A stretch of 41,949 nt of DNA from Gordonia rhizosphera NBRC 16068 (GCF_000298195.1 NZ_BAHC01000217.1:1-41949), one strand, 5' to 3'. Shown: positions 1 to 8,727, counted from the stretch's first letter. Numbers and translations: made by a program. The notes: generated by a model from the letters alone, not told the origin.

Positions 1-134
1 CTTACCTCGGCCAGGACGGTGCTTCTTCTTCGCCACGCGGGCGAGCCTACTAGGGTTGATCGACAAGCTCGGCGCGTGAACCGGCACACTCGAAGCCCCG
101 CGTCGGCATGCCCATCTCACCGACACACGAAGAC

Positions 135-167
135 CGCCGACGGTGCCGACACGTCAGTCCGTCGGCG
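135..167 (-). terminator. Hairpin overlapping the end of the Gfo/Idh gene
   Basis: A perfect 9-bp inverted repeat (CGCCGACGG at 135-143, CCGTCGGCG at 159-167) encloses a 15-nt loop that contains the stop codon (154-156) of the oxidoreductase gene. On the minus strand it is followed by a pyrimidine-biased stretch but no true U-tract. The position suggests a transcription terminator; this is inferred. Bases 1-134 hold no gene I can support. Confidence 0.45.
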
Positions 168-1188
168 CTACCGCCACCGTGCGGCCCGTTTCGGCGGACT
201 CCCGGGCTGCTGCCAACACGGCGATGGTGCCCAGCGCAGTCCGGGCCGGCACGGGTTGTGCGCCGGTGCCCGCCACGGCAGCCGCGAACTCTGTGTAGAA
301 ATCCTGATAGGCACCAGGGAGGGACGGAATCGGTTCCGCGCCCTCGGCGGTGTGTAACACACCCCAACGATCTGGCTGTTCGTATCCCCACCCACCGAGA
401 TCGTCGATGGGTCGCTTGCCCGCGAAGAGGGCCTGGGCCTGTACGTCCGTCCCGTCGGACACATAGCTGCCCGCGGAGCCGAACGCGCGCAACCGTCGGG
501 CCTCGAGGTGGTTGACCTTGCTCGACGACAGGGTCGAGTAGATCCCGTTGTGATGGGTGATGTTGACGACGAAACCCGCGTCGGTGCGTCCCTCGGGCAG
601 GTCGACGTAGTCGAGATGGGCATCGACCCGCTCTGCCGAGCCGAACAGCCACAGCACCTGATCGACGACGTGTGCGCCGATGTCTCGGAGTAACCCGCCG
701 GTCGGACCCGCTTCGAGGGTGTTGGCACCGTCTTGGTCGAAGTGGGATTCGACGCGCCACATGTCGCCCAGCCGTGGCAGCACGCTCCTCAGCGTGCGAA
801 TATCCGCGTCGTAGCGCCGGTTGTGGAACACGCTGAGCAGCACGCCGGCTTCGTCGGCCGCGACGACCATCTCGCGGGCCGTCGCCACGTCGGGAGCGAA
901 GGGCTTGTCCGCCACCACGTGCACGCCCCGCGCGATCGCCTCCAGCACGAGATCTCGGCGCGTCTGCGGTGGGGTGGTGATCGTGACGGCGTCGACCCCT
1001 GAGTCAACGAGCTCGCCGAGGCTCGCGAAGACCGGCACACCGGGGAAGTCCGCACGCGCCTCGGCGATCCGCGCCGGCGACCTGGCCACGATGCCGCTCA
1101 GCGTTATCCCCTCGGCCGCCTCGACGAACGGCGCATGGAAGCACCGTCCACCCAGCCCGTACCCGACAATCCCGATTCGCACAGTCAT
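154..1188 (-). CDS. Gfo/Idh/MocA family NAD(P)-dependent oxidoreductase
   Basis: The 344-residue protein fits the Gfo/Idh/MocA family, which oxidises or reduces sugars, inositols and related polyols with NAD(P). Residues 4-14 form the Rossmann glycine motif (RIGIVGYGLGG), and ADKPFA near residues 93-98 is the family's E/D-K-P signature carrying the catalytic lysine (K95). The C-terminal half matches the beta-sheet substrate domain, including the GGLLRDIGAHVVDQ segment typical of the family. An in-frame codon six positions upstream could also start the gene, but ATG at 1188 begins directly before the Rossmann strand and sits seven bases from a TATACT box, suggesting a leaderless mRNA. The gene follows the hydrogenase-like operon on the same strand after a 165-bp gap and probably has its own promoter. 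The substrate cannot be told from sequence. Confidence 0.9.
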   Translation of the reverse strand: MTVRIGIVGYGLGGRCFHAPFVEAAEGITLSGIVARSPARIAEARADFPGVPVFASLGELVDSGVDAVTITTPPQTRRDLVLEAIARGVHVVADKPFAPDVATAREMVVAADEAGVLLSVFHNRRYDADIRTLRSVLPRLGDMWRVESHFDQDGANTLEAGPTGGLLRDIGAHVVDQVLWLFGSAERVDAHLDYVDLPEGRTDAGFVVNITHHNGIYSTLSSSKVNHLEARRLRAFGSAGSYVSDGTDVQAQALFAGKRPIDDLGGWGYEQPDRWGVLHTAEGAEPIPSLPGAYQDFYTEFAAAVAGTGAQPVPARTALGTIAVLAAARESAETGRTVAVAPTD

Positions 1189-1216
1189 GCGGAAAGTATA
1201 TGTCAAGACATTCGCA
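1189..1216 (-). promoter_or_regulatory. Putative leaderless promoter of the Gfo/Idh gene
   Basis: On the minus strand a TATACT -10 box ends six bases before the ATG at 1188, so transcription would start at or next to the start codon. A weak -35 candidate (TTTTTG) lies 16 bp upstream. No Shine-Dalgarno sequence precedes the ATG. Leaderless initiation is common in mycobacteria and relatives; its use here is inferred from spacing. Confidence 0.45.
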
Positions 1217-1287
1217 CAAAAATACCCCTGGCGGGTCCGGATTTCCTCGGCCGAACCGAGCCACCGAACGCCGTCGCACCGCGACCG

Positions 1288-1303
1288 GACCCGAGTTCGG
1301 GTC
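1288..1303 (-). terminator. Palindromic hairpin after the hydrogenase-like operon
   Basis: A perfect 16-bp palindrome (GACCCGA, GT, TCGGGTC) lies 50 bases beyond the hycE-like stop codon, in the gap before the Gfo/Idh gene. It lacks a U-tract, so termination is only a possibility. No gene is seen in 1217-1353. Confidence 0.35.
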
Positions 1304-1353
1304 GGAAGCTGGTCATCGTCATCGACCTGAGGACGGAATCGGCGACGGCGGGT

Positions 1354-2835
1354 TCACAGGTCGTTGCCGGCGTAGGACAGGTTGAAGCTCTTATTGGTCA
1401 GCGGGAAGTCGGGCACGATCGTGTCGGTCATCGCCACGGGCAGAGCGGGCCAGTTGAACCACGACGGGTCGACGATCTTGGCGCGGGTGAGGTGTCCCGT
1501 CGCGTCGGCCTCGACGCGGTGCACGATCGTCCCTCGCCAGCCTTCGACGATGCCCACCCCGCTCACCGACCCCGACGGCGCCGGCACGACCGCGTCGTGA
1601 TTGATGGCGCAGTCACCGGTCTCGATGAGGTCGCAGGCCAGTCGGGTCGATGCGGCGAACTCATCGCGGCGCACGGTGTAGCGGCCGAGAACGTCCCCGG
1701 TGGGCGCGGTGATCTCGGTGACCGGTAGGTCGACGACGGGGTGGTCGAAGCGGGCGTCGGTGACCACGCCGCTCGCGCGCGCCACATAGCCGAGACAGCC
1801 GAGTTCCACGGCATGGTCGGTGCTCAGGATCGAGGTGCCGGTGAATCGGTCGAGGATCACCGAGTTCGCGAGCGTCAGTTCGGCCACCTCCGCCAGGTCC
1901 GCGGCGATCGATCTCAGCTCGTCAACGTCGGGCAGCGCGCGCAAGGTGACACCACCCGGCCGGATCGCGCCGCGCAGCAGGCGATGCCCCGTTACCCGCG
2001 CGTTGATCCGGAGTAGCTGTTCACGGATGCGTTGCGCGTGCGCATTGGCCAATGCGAAGCCGACGTCGTTGGCCAGCGCACCGATATCGGTGGCGTGGTT
2101 GTAGAGCCGTTCGAGTTCCACCAGCAGTGCCCGGGCCCGGTGAACGCGGTCGGGCAGCACGAGGCCCAAGGCCTCCTCGACCGCCAGGCTGTGCGCGACG
2201 GCATGACCGGCGGATGTGTCACCGCTGATCCGTTCGGAGAGGTCGACGGCGCCGGTCGCCGGGCGTCCCTCGAAGAGCTTTTCGATGCCGCGGTGGACGA
2301 ACCACAACCGGGCCTTGAGCCTCAGCACCGTCTCACCGACGACGGAGAACCGGAAGTGTCCGGGCTCGATCAGCCCGGCGTGCACCGGGCCGACCGGGAT
2401 CTCGTAGACACCCGGGCCCTCGACGGTGAGGAACGGGAAACCGCCGGTCCGGTCGAATTCGGGCGGCGAGCCCGCGTCGGCGCGCATCGGATACCAGCCC
2501 TCCGGCCAGTGCGCGTGCGCGACCATCCGCCGCGGACGCGGATGGCCGGTCGGCGCGATGCCGTACAGATCCATCAGTTCCCGCTCGAAGCGGCCGACGG
2601 GGAACGACAGATCCGCCAACGACCGCAGCTGCGGATCGTCGGCGGGCACGACGACCTCGAGTTCCACCCGACGATCCGGCCGGCCGGCGAGGAACAGGTA
2701 CACCACCCGCAGGTGATCGCCGTCGTCGTGGCCGGCGACCAGGGCGAGCCGGAAACCGTCCGACAGTAGTTCGGCGGCCCGGTCCGCGCGCTCGTCGGCG
2801 GCCATCCGGTGCCGGACCCGGTGGATCTCGGTCAT
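1354..2835 (-). CDS. hycE: HycE/NuoCD-like large subunit lacking Ni-Fe ligands
   Basis: The 493-residue protein fuses a NuoC/30-kDa-type N-terminal domain (about residues 1-125, with the SFPVGRFERELMDLYGI segment) to a NuoD/HycE 49-kDa-type domain (from about 145, VGPVHAGLIEPGHFRF). In true [NiFe] hydrogenases the metal is held by CxxC near the start of this domain and DPCxxC near the end. Here those positions read ERISGDTSAGH (residues 201-211) and DPSWFN (456-461), so all four cysteines are absent. The C-terminus (NKSFNLSYAGNDL) is otherwise family-like. It is the last gene of the operon and its ATG overlaps the hycQ stop as ATGA. Length and order match M. tuberculosis Rv0087. It probably forms the quinone- or redox-facing arm of a complex I-like membrane complex rather than a hydrogenase. 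Confidence 0.9.
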   Translation of the reverse strand: MTEIHRVRHRMAADERADRAAELLSDGFRLALVAGHDDGDHLRVVYLFLAGRPDRRVELEVVVPADDPQLRSLADLSFPVGRFERELMDLYGIAPTGHPRPRRMVAHAHWPEGWYPMRADAGSPPEFDRTGGFPFLTVEGPGVYEIPVGPVHAGLIEPGHFRFSVVGETVLRLKARLWFVHRGIEKLFEGRPATGAVDLSERISGDTSAGHAVAHSLAVEEALGLVLPDRVHRARALLVELERLYNHATDIGALANDVGFALANAHAQRIREQLLRINARVTGHRLLRGAIRPGGVTLRALPDVDELRSIAADLAEVAELTLANSVILDRFTGTSILSTDHAVELGCLGYVARASGVVTDARFDHPVVDLPVTEITAPTGDVLGRYTVRRDEFAASTRLACDLIETGDCAINHDAVVPAPSGSVSGVGIVEGWRGTIVHRVEADATGHLTRAKIVDPSWFNWPALPVAMTDTIVPDFPLTNKSFNLSYAGNDL

Positions 2836-4298
2836 GACGCCCCCAGCTGTTCGGCGGCGGTGGTGAACAGGTCGGTGAGCGGTCCGGCCGTCACGCCCAG
2901 CGCGACCGATGCAAGAATGCCCGCCAGCAGCGCGCCTGCGATCGTCGCCGGGACCGCGATGGCTGGGGCCGCGCCGTCTGGAGTGCCGAGCAGCAATCGT
3001 GCGGAGCGGCCGACCAGCGCTGCGAAGGCCACGGCGATCAGCAGCATCGCCACGCCGAGTACCACGGCGAGCCCGGCGTCGGCCAACGCGCCGGCGATCG
3101 ACACCTCGCTGGCGAACATCGCGAACGGCGGCAGGCCGAGCAACACGATCATCCCGATGGCGAACGACGTGCCGATCAGGCGGGACCGGCCGAGGACCCC
3201 GGTGATGTCGGCCATCGCCGTGGAACCGTGCGCTGCCTGCATCTGCCCTCCGGCCAGGAACAACACGGACTTGCCGATGCCATGGGCGAGCACATGCAGC
3301 AGCAGCGCCGCGATGGCGAGTGTGGTGCCGGCCGCCGCGGCGATGGCGATCAACCCCATGTTCTCCATCGACGAATAGGCGAGCATCCGTTTGAGGTCGG
3401 TGGTCACGGTCAACATCAGCGCGGCGATCGCCACGGTGAGCAGACCGGTGATCACCAGTCCGGCACGCAGGAAACCGGTGCCGACCGATTCGTCGACGAT
3501 GGGCTTGATCCGCAACAGGACGGAGAACGCGACCGAGAGCAGCACACCGCTCATCAGCGCCGACACCGGAGCAGGTGCCTGGCTGTGCGCATCGGCCAGC
3601 CAGGTGTGGAACGGGGCGAGGCCGACCTTGGCGCCGTAGCCGATCAGCAACAGCCCGCCGGCGAGGCGGGTCACGTCGGGGTCGAGATCACCGGCATGCG
3701 CCAGCAGGACGTCGAGGTCGAGGGCGTGCGCCTCGGGCGCACCGGCGTGTCGGGCCGCGAAGTACAGCAGGACGGTGCCCAGGAACGCGACCGCGATACC
3801 GACCGAACAGATCACCACGTACTTCCACGTCGCCTCCAGCGCGGTGCGGGTCCGTCGGTGCCCGACGAGGAATGCGGTGACGACGGTGGTGGCCTCGATC
3901 GCCACCCAGGTCACGCCGATGTTGTTGGCGGACACCGCAACCACCATCGCCGCCAGGAACGCCGGGGTGAGCGCGCCGTAGGTGCGGGCGCCGCGGGGAT
4001 CGGTGTGGCCGTGGTCGAGTTCGGCGTCGATGTAGCCGATGGACGCCCACGTGGTCAGCGTGCCGACGACGCCGATGACGATGAGCATGGTGACCGACAA
4101 TGCGTCGACGCGCAGCAGTCCGCCGAGCGCGAGGTGCTCTTCGGACCCGTAGCCGAACCCGAGCGCGACGCCGCAGCCCAGGATGGTGAGCGCGGCCAGC
4201 ACCGTCAACGACGCCGTCCATCGTCGCCAGCCGGCGGTGACCGCGGCCGCCGATGCGGCGAGTGCCACGAGAACGGGAGTGAGTACGAGAATCGTCAT
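2832..4298 (-). CDS. hycQ: HycQ/HyfF-like antiporter-type membrane subunit
   Basis: The 488-residue, strongly hydrophobic protein has the proton-translocating domain of the NuoL/M/N and Mrp antiporter family. Characteristic segments are VAIEATTVVTAFLVGHRRT, KVGLAPFHTWLADAHSQAP with conserved lysine and histidines, and DLKRMLAYSSMENMGL. About 13-14 membrane helices are expected. Start ATG at 4298 shares one base with the hycP stop (TGATG), and the end overlaps hycE (ATGA), showing tight translational coupling. The reading frame is open far upstream through hycP and hycD, but this is a high-GC shadow; the protein family begins at this ATG. It matches Rv0086 (HycQ) of M. tuberculosis in position and size. 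Confidence 0.92.
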   Translation of the reverse strand: MTILVLTPVLVALAASAAAVTAGWRRWTASLTVLAALTILGCGVALGFGYGSEEHLALGGLLRVDALSVTMLIVIGVVGTLTTWASIGYIDAELDHGHTDPRGARTYGALTPAFLAAMVVAVSANNIGVTWVAIEATTVVTAFLVGHRRTRTALEATWKYVVICSVGIAVAFLGTVLLYFAARHAGAPEAHALDLDVLLAHAGDLDPDVTRLAGGLLLIGYGAKVGLAPFHTWLADAHSQAPAPVSALMSGVLLSVAFSVLLRIKPIVDESVGTGFLRAGLVITGLLTVAIAALMLTVTTDLKRMLAYSSMENMGLIAIAAAAGTTLAIAALLLHVLAHGIGKSVLFLAGGQMQAAHGSTAMADITGVLGRSRLIGTSFAIGMIVLLGLPPFAMFASEVSIAGALADAGLAVVLGVAMLLIAVAFAALVGRSARLLLGTPDGAAPAIAVPATIAGALLAGILASVALGVTAGPLTDLFTTAAEQLGAS

Positions 4299-4954
4299 CA
4301 GTCGCGCAACTCCTGCAATGCGTCGAGGTCGGCAGCGCCGAACGCCCGTCGCAATCGGCCGGTGAGCACCCCGATGACGATCAGGGCGAACAGCACGTCG
4401 AGCGAGGCCCCGAGTTCGACGATGAGCGGGACGCCGGCAGTGAGCAGGAACGCGGCGGCGACGATGCCGTTGTCCATCATCAGGAACCCGGCGGCCTGCG
4501 ACACCGCGTGTCGTCGGGTGACCATCACGAACAAGGCGATGAGGATGACGGCGAACGCGGCCGGGACCGCACGCGCCGCCGTGTCGGAATCCAACGCCGC
4601 CAGCGGCCGTGTGACGCCGAACGCGACGACGGTCAGACCCGCCGAGATCAGCAGCGACGCGGTGGTGTTCACCAGCGGTGTCGCCTCGCGCTGGTCGCTG
4701 GGTTCGGCACCGAGCACCCTCGACAACAGCCACGGCAGGGCGAGCGCACGCAGTACGAACACCAGACCGCCGACGGCCAACAGCACCGGCTCGTCCTCCT
4801 CCACACCGAGCACCACCGCGATCGCGGCGAGCGCGGCACCCTGCCAGGCCAGCAGTGCCACGATCCCCTTCAGATCGCGCCGCCAGACGATCAGGACCGC
4901 GGCGAGCACCATGCCGCCGACGGCGAGATCCAGTAGCGATGCGTAGTCGGTCAT
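4298..4954 (-). CDS. hycP: HycP/HyfE-like membrane subunit
   Basis: The 218-residue protein has about six or seven hydrophobic helices and resembles HyfE of hydrogenase-4 and the NuoK-like subunit of group-4 membrane complexes. Recognisable stretches are RDLKGIVALLAWQGAALA (about 26-43), AGFLMMDNGIVAAAFLL and ELGASLDVLFALIVIGVLTG, the last close to the NuoK/HyfE signature with its buried glutamate. It lies between hycD (3-bp gap) and hycQ (one-base overlap) in the operon. It corresponds to Rv0085. A role in the membrane proton pathway is inferred from the family. Confidence 0.88.
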   Translation of the reverse strand: MTDYASLLDLAVGGMVLAAVLIVWRRDLKGIVALLAWQGAALAAIAVVLGVEEDEPVLLAVGGLVFVLRALALPWLLSRVLGAEPSDQREATPLVNTTASLLISAGLTVVAFGVTRPLAALDSDTAARAVPAAFAVILIALFVMVTRRHAVSQAAGFLMMDNGIVAAAFLLTAGVPLIVELGASLDVLFALIVIGVLTGRLRRAFGAADLDALQELRD

Positions 4955-4957
4955 TCC

Positions 4958-5917
4958 TCACACTCCCGCGCCGAAGAAGTTGGCGGCCGTCACCGCGAGC
5001 AACGCGAGCAGGAACGACCCGGCGAGTAGTTCGGGTACCCGGAACAGGCGCAGCTTGGCGATGAACACCTCTGCACCGGCGAGTACGACGGCCAGCACGG
5101 CGACCTTGACCACCACCGCGACGACACCGACGACGACGTCGAGCACACCCGGGTCGGCGCCCGCAACACCCCACGGCCAGAAAAGATTGGCCAGCAGTGC
5201 CAACAGCACCGTGAGCCGCATCGCGCTCGCCCATTCGACCAGCGCCAGACGAGGACCCGCATACTCGAGCACCATCGCCTCGTGCACCATGGTCAGCTCG
5301 AGGTGGGTGGCGGGATTGTCGACGGGCAGACGGCCGGTCTCGGCGATGATCACCACGACGAGCGCGACGAAGGCCAGCACCCCGGCCGGCGATGCCACCC
5401 GCCCCGGGTGCTCGACCGTGTGCTCCACGATCGCACCCAGATTTGATGAGCCTGCCGGGATCGACAACGCGAACACGGCGAGCAGGATCGTCGGTTCCAC
5501 CAGGGCAGCGATGGTGATCTCTCGGCTCGCGCCCATCCCACCGAACGCGGTGCCGGTGTCGATACCGGCCAGCGTCAGGGCGACGGTCCCCAGGAATAGC
5601 AGACCGACGACCGCGAACAGATCGGCCACCGGATCGAGTGGTGAGCCGGTCGCCACGAGCGGGGTGACGGCCACGATCAGCAACGTCGAGCCCGCCAGGA
5701 CCAGAGGCGCTGTCGTGAACACGACTGTGGTGCCGCGCGGGTCGATCTGCTGTTTGCGCAGTTGTTTGCGCAGGTCCCGCCACGGTTGCAGCACCCCGCC
5801 GCCACGGCGGCCCTCGGAGGCGGCCCGGACCTGCCGCATCGCGCCGATCACCACCGGCGCCCCGACGACGACCACGCCGAGCTGCGCCACCCCCGCCAGG
5901 AAGGTCGTCACGGTCAT
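4958..5917 (-). CDS. hycD: HycD/NuoH-like membrane anchor subunit
   Basis: The 319-residue protein belongs to the NuoH/HycD/HyfC family, which anchors the soluble arm of complex I-like enzymes and forms the quinone chamber. The cytoplasmic QPWRDLRKQLRKQQI loop lies at about residues 45-59. The family signature AETGRLPVDNPATHLELTM followed by VHEAMVLEYAG is intact. Eight or so helices are expected. The ATG at 5917 overlaps the upstream stop (ATGA). The frame stays open for another 277 codons upstream, but that stretch is the antisense frame of the preceding gene and is not part of this protein. It corresponds to Rv0084. Confidence 0.92.
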   Translation of the reverse strand: MTVTTFLAGVAQLGVVVVGAPVVIGAMRQVRAASEGRRGGGVLQPWRDLRKQLRKQQIDPRGTTVVFTTAPLVLAGSTLLIVAVTPLVATGSPLDPVADLFAVVGLLFLGTVALTLAGIDTGTAFGGMGASREITIAALVEPTILLAVFALSIPAGSSNLGAIVEHTVEHPGRVASPAGVLAFVALVVVIIAETGRLPVDNPATHLELTMVHEAMVLEYAGPRLALVEWASAMRLTVLLALLANLFWPWGVAGADPGVLDVVVGVVAVVVKVAVLAVVLAGAEVFIAKLRLFRVPELLAGSFLLALLAVTAANFFGAGV

Positions 5918-7884
5918 CGCGCCACCACCAGCACGATCAGCACGCCGAGCGCACCGTAGGCGAGATAGAGGTGCACGCTGCCGGTGTGGGCCCGACGGAC
6001 CAGCTGCGCACAGGTCTGAACTGCCCGGAGCACCGGCGGATAGAGCCGATTCTCCACGACGTCGGTGACCCGGGCACGGTAGGCGACCTTCTCCACCAGA
6101 TAGCGCGACTCCTCGAAATGGGTCACCTCGGTGTCCGTGTCGGGGCGCAGCACATCGTCGAACACGCGCTGCAGCGGTTCGGCGAACGAGGTCGCGGTGT
6201 ACTGCATGCGCGGGGTGAGATCCTCGGCGCCACACGCCCACAGCGGCAGGTCGGCGGTTTCCGGACGACGGCGCGAACCCCAGCTCGCCGCAACCACCGC
6301 GACCAGGATCGTGGCCAGCAACGCGGCGGCGATCAGGCCGGGCGCGATCGATCCGGACAGTCCCGGCAAGTGCAGCATCGTCCCGAGGTCGGGCGCATCG
6401 GTCCGCACCGCCGGCATCGTCACGAGGACCCGCCCCAGCAGCGGGCCCAGCACGATCGGGGCGACGGCGACGACGACACACGCCGTAGCGGCGATCGTCA
6501 TCCCGGCGATCATGCTGACCGGCGACTCCGCGGCGCCGGTGGCCTCGCGGGACCGGGGCCGAGCGAGGAATCCGATGCCGAATGCCTTGACCATGGCGGC
6601 GACCCCGAGGCCGGTGGTGAGGGCGACCGCGCCGACGGCCAGCGGCGCCGCCAACGCCACCACGGCGTCGTCGGCCGGTCCGGTGTGGATGAGTGACTGC
6701 ACCAGCAGCCACTCCCCGACGAATCCGGCACCCAGCGGGAGCCCGCACGCGCCGAGCGCTGCCACCCCGAACAAGACGGTCGTCGCCGGCATTCGACGGG
6801 CCAGACCGCCGAGGCGGTCCAGGTCACGCAGGCCCGTCGCCGCGAGCACCGACCCCGCCGAGAGGAACCCGAGGCTCTTGAACGCGGCGTGTGCGATCAG
6901 TTGGATCACCGCCGCGGCCATCGCCACCGAGGCGGCGTCGTCGGCGCCCGACGCCGCGAGCAGAGTCGCGGCACCCATGGCGAGCACTATCAGGCCCATG
7001 TTCTCGGTCGTCGAATAGGCAAGCAGCCGTTTGAGATCGGTGGCGACCGCGGCCTGCAGCACCCCGTAGACCGCCGATGCCCCGCCGACGATGAGCAGCA
7101 CGATCCCCCACCAGCGCGGTCCCGGTCCGAGCAGTTGCAGGTCGAAGCGTGCGATGCCGTAGATGCCGAGGTTGACCATCGCCGCGCTCATCAGGGCCGA
7201 CACCGGGCTGGGGGCCTCGGGGTGGGCGCGGGGCAGCCAGGCGTGCAGTGGCAGCAGACCGGCCTTCGACCCGAACCCGACGACGGTGAGAAGGAACACC
7301 GCCGTACGCGTGCCCTCGCCGACCGAGCCGAGATCGGCGAAGACATCTCCCCCGCCGGCCGCGGCGTACACCATCAGCCCGACGAGGATCGCGACGAATC
7401 CCAACTGGGTCATCACCGCGTAGAACACGCCCGCCGACCGCACTTCCGGCCGCCGATGTTCGGCGAGCACCAGGATCAGCGAGGTCAGCGCCATCAGCTC
7501 CCAACCGAGCAGGAAGGTGGTGATCGAGCCGGCCGCCGGCACCACCAGCATCGCGGCCACGAACAGCGGCAGCACCGCGAGCGGAGCCCGGCCCAGATGC
7601 TCGCGCCGCGCGTAGCCGATCGCGTACACGCCCACCGGTATCGCGACGGCTCCGGTCAATGCCAAGAAGAAGCCACCCAACGCGTCGACGTCGAGGTCGA
7701 CCCCGATCAACGGGATGAGCCAGCCGATGTGCACCGGCGCGGGCGAACCGAACACGCCGACCAACCCGATGCCGAGACCAAGGACCCCGATCACCGAGGT
7801 GAGCAGGCCCGCCACCACTGCATCGCTCCCGGGACGAGCCGGGCGCCCCGCGTGCACCGGCGCGGTCTCCAGCGTGGCGCTCAC
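5914..7884 (-). CDS. HyfB-like proton-translocating antiporter subunit
   Basis: The 656-residue protein is the large NuoL-type subunit of the complex, matching Rv0083 and E. coli HyfB/HycC. It has about 14-16 membrane helices. Antiporter-family segments include LLPLHAWLPRAHPEAPSPVSAL, TDLKRLLAYSTTENMGL and an HAAFKSLGFLSAG lysine helix. The C-terminal part carries the HyfB-specific cytosolic stretch (LPLWACGAEDLTPRMQYTA, then SFAEPLQRVFDDVLRP) and a last helix. It starts at GTG 7884, overlapping the stop of the Fe-S subunit gene by four bases (GTGA), and ends overlapping hycD. The complex would thus have two antiporter-like subunits, implying ion pumping, though the redox partners are unknown. 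Confidence 0.92.
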   Translation of the reverse strand: MSATLETAPVHAGRPARPGSDAVVAGLLTSVIGVLGLGIGLVGVFGSPAPVHIGWLIPLIGVDLDVDALGGFFLALTGAVAIPVGVYAIGYARREHLGRAPLAVLPLFVAAMLVVPAAGSITTFLLGWELMALTSLILVLAEHRRPEVRSAGVFYAVMTQLGFVAILVGLMVYAAAGGGDVFADLGSVGEGTRTAVFLLTVVGFGSKAGLLPLHAWLPRAHPEAPSPVSALMSAAMVNLGIYGIARFDLQLLGPGPRWWGIVLLIVGGASAVYGVLQAAVATDLKRLLAYSTTENMGLIVLAMGAATLLAASGADDAASVAMAAAVIQLIAHAAFKSLGFLSAGSVLAATGLRDLDRLGGLARRMPATTVLFGVAALGACGLPLGAGFVGEWLLVQSLIHTGPADDAVVALAAPLAVGAVALTTGLGVAAMVKAFGIGFLARPRSREATGAAESPVSMIAGMTIAATACVVVAVAPIVLGPLLGRVLVTMPAVRTDAPDLGTMLHLPGLSGSIAPGLIAAALLATILVAVVAASWGSRRRPETADLPLWACGAEDLTPRMQYTATSFAEPLQRVFDDVLRPDTDTEVTHFEESRYLVEKVAYRARVTDVVENRLYPPVLRAVQTCAQLVRRAHTGSVHLYLAYGALGVLIVLVVAR

Positions 7885-8360
7885 CGGCCGGTCACCGACC
7901 GCAGCGCAGCGACGATCTCGTCGGGGGCCGGCGGGCAGCCGGGGATCTCCACGTCCACCGGCACCACGTCGCCGACCGCACCGACGACCCCGTAGGCGTC
8001 GCGGAACACGCTGCGGTTGAGGGCACAGTCGCCGCAGGCGATGACGACGCGCGGCTTCGGGGTCGCCGCCACGGTGTTGCGCAGCGGGTCGGCCATGTTG
8101 CGGGTGACCACGCCGGTCACCAGCAGGGCGTCGGCGTGGCGCGGCGAGGCGACCAGTCGCGCGCCGAAGCGTTCCGCGTCGTAGACGGGCCCGAACGCGC
8201 CGCCGATCTCGATCTCACAGCCGTTACACGATCCGGCATCCACGTGCCGGATCTGCAGTGAACCCCGCACCCCGGCAGGCGGATTCACCGCCCTGACCGG
8301 CGGTTCGCCGGCCGGTTCGGCGACGCGGCCGACGGCGAGGATCTTGCGCAACCATCCCAT
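7881..8360 (-). CDS. NuoB/HycG-like [4Fe-4S] small subunit
   Basis: The 159-residue protein is the NuoB/HycG-type subunit, matching Rv0082. It keeps the likely ligands of the proximal (N2-type) cluster: C45 and C48 in DAGSCNGCEIEI, C112 in ACGDCALN, and C142 in IPGCPP, with C109 as an extra cysteine. The protein is therefore probably redox-active, in contrast to the large subunit, which has lost its Ni-Fe site. ATG 8360 lies eight bases after the ArsR stop, with only a weak ribosome site, so coupling to arsR translation is likely. No HycF/NuoI ferredoxin-like subunit or formate dehydrogenase is encoded in the window. Confidence 0.93.
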   Translation of the reverse strand: MGWLRKILAVGRVAEPAGEPPVRAVNPPAGVRGSLQIRHVDAGSCNGCEIEIGGAFGPVYDAERFGARLVASPRHADALLVTGVVTRNMADPLRNTVAATPKPRVVIACGDCALNRSVFRDAYGVVGAVGDVVPVDVEIPGCPPAPDEIVAALRSVTGR

Positions 8361-8368
8361 CGCGCGGA

Positions 8369-8713
8369 CTACCGTTCGTCGGCCGCGCTACCGGCCCGCA
8401 GATCGCTCAACACCTCGACGTGCTCACTCAGCATCCCGGTCAGCACCTTGCGCGCCACCACCATCAGCTCGGCGATGTCGGGCGCGGCGAGCGAGTAGAT
8501 CACCGTGCTGCCCTCCTTGCGGGCGACGACGACACCGGCCCGCCGCAGCACGGCGAGTTGCGCGGACAGGTTCGACGACTCGAGGCCGACCTCGCCCAGC
8601 ATCTCCGCGACCGAATGGTCCCGCTGCGTGAGCAACTCGAGGATCCGGATGCGCGCGGGATGGCCGAGGGTCTTGAAGAACTCGGCCTTGAGCTTGTACA
8701 GCGGCTCGGACAC
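8369..8713 (-). CDS. ArsR-family transcriptional regulator
   Basis: The 114-residue winged-helix protein matches Rv0081, the first gene of the homologous mycobacterial locus. The helix-turn-helix covers about residues 34-62 (SVAEMLGEVGLESSNLSAQL), followed by the wing (VVARKEGSTVIYSL). It has no cysteine at all, so the classic thiol metal site of ArsR/SmtB is absent and another signal is likely. GTG at 8713 is preceded by a good GGGAGG ribosome site six bases upstream. As first gene of the operon it most likely autoregulates; repeat elements lie in the upstream 100 bp. In M. tuberculosis the homologue is known as a hypoxia-network regulator; transfer of that role here is inference. Confidence 0.92.
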   Translation of the reverse strand: MSEPLYKLKAEFFKTLGHPARIRILELLTQRDHSVAEMLGEVGLESSNLSAQLAVLRRAGVVVARKEGSTVIYSLAAPDIAELMVVARKVLTGMLSEHVEVLSDLRAGSAADER

Positions 8714-8727
8714 GTCGGGCCTCCCTT

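Noticed and set aside
1354..2835. Functional [NiFe] hydrogenase or formate hydrogenlyase large subunit
   Set aside because: All four Ni-Fe cysteine ligands are absent at the expected positions, and no maturation or formate dehydrogenase genes are present.
4299..5783. Long open minus-strand frame in front of hycQ, which would make a protein of over 980 residues
   Set aside because: The upstream part is Arg/Gly-rich, lacks family similarity and lies over hycP and hycD in another frame. It is a GC-driven shadow; HycQ starts at 4298.
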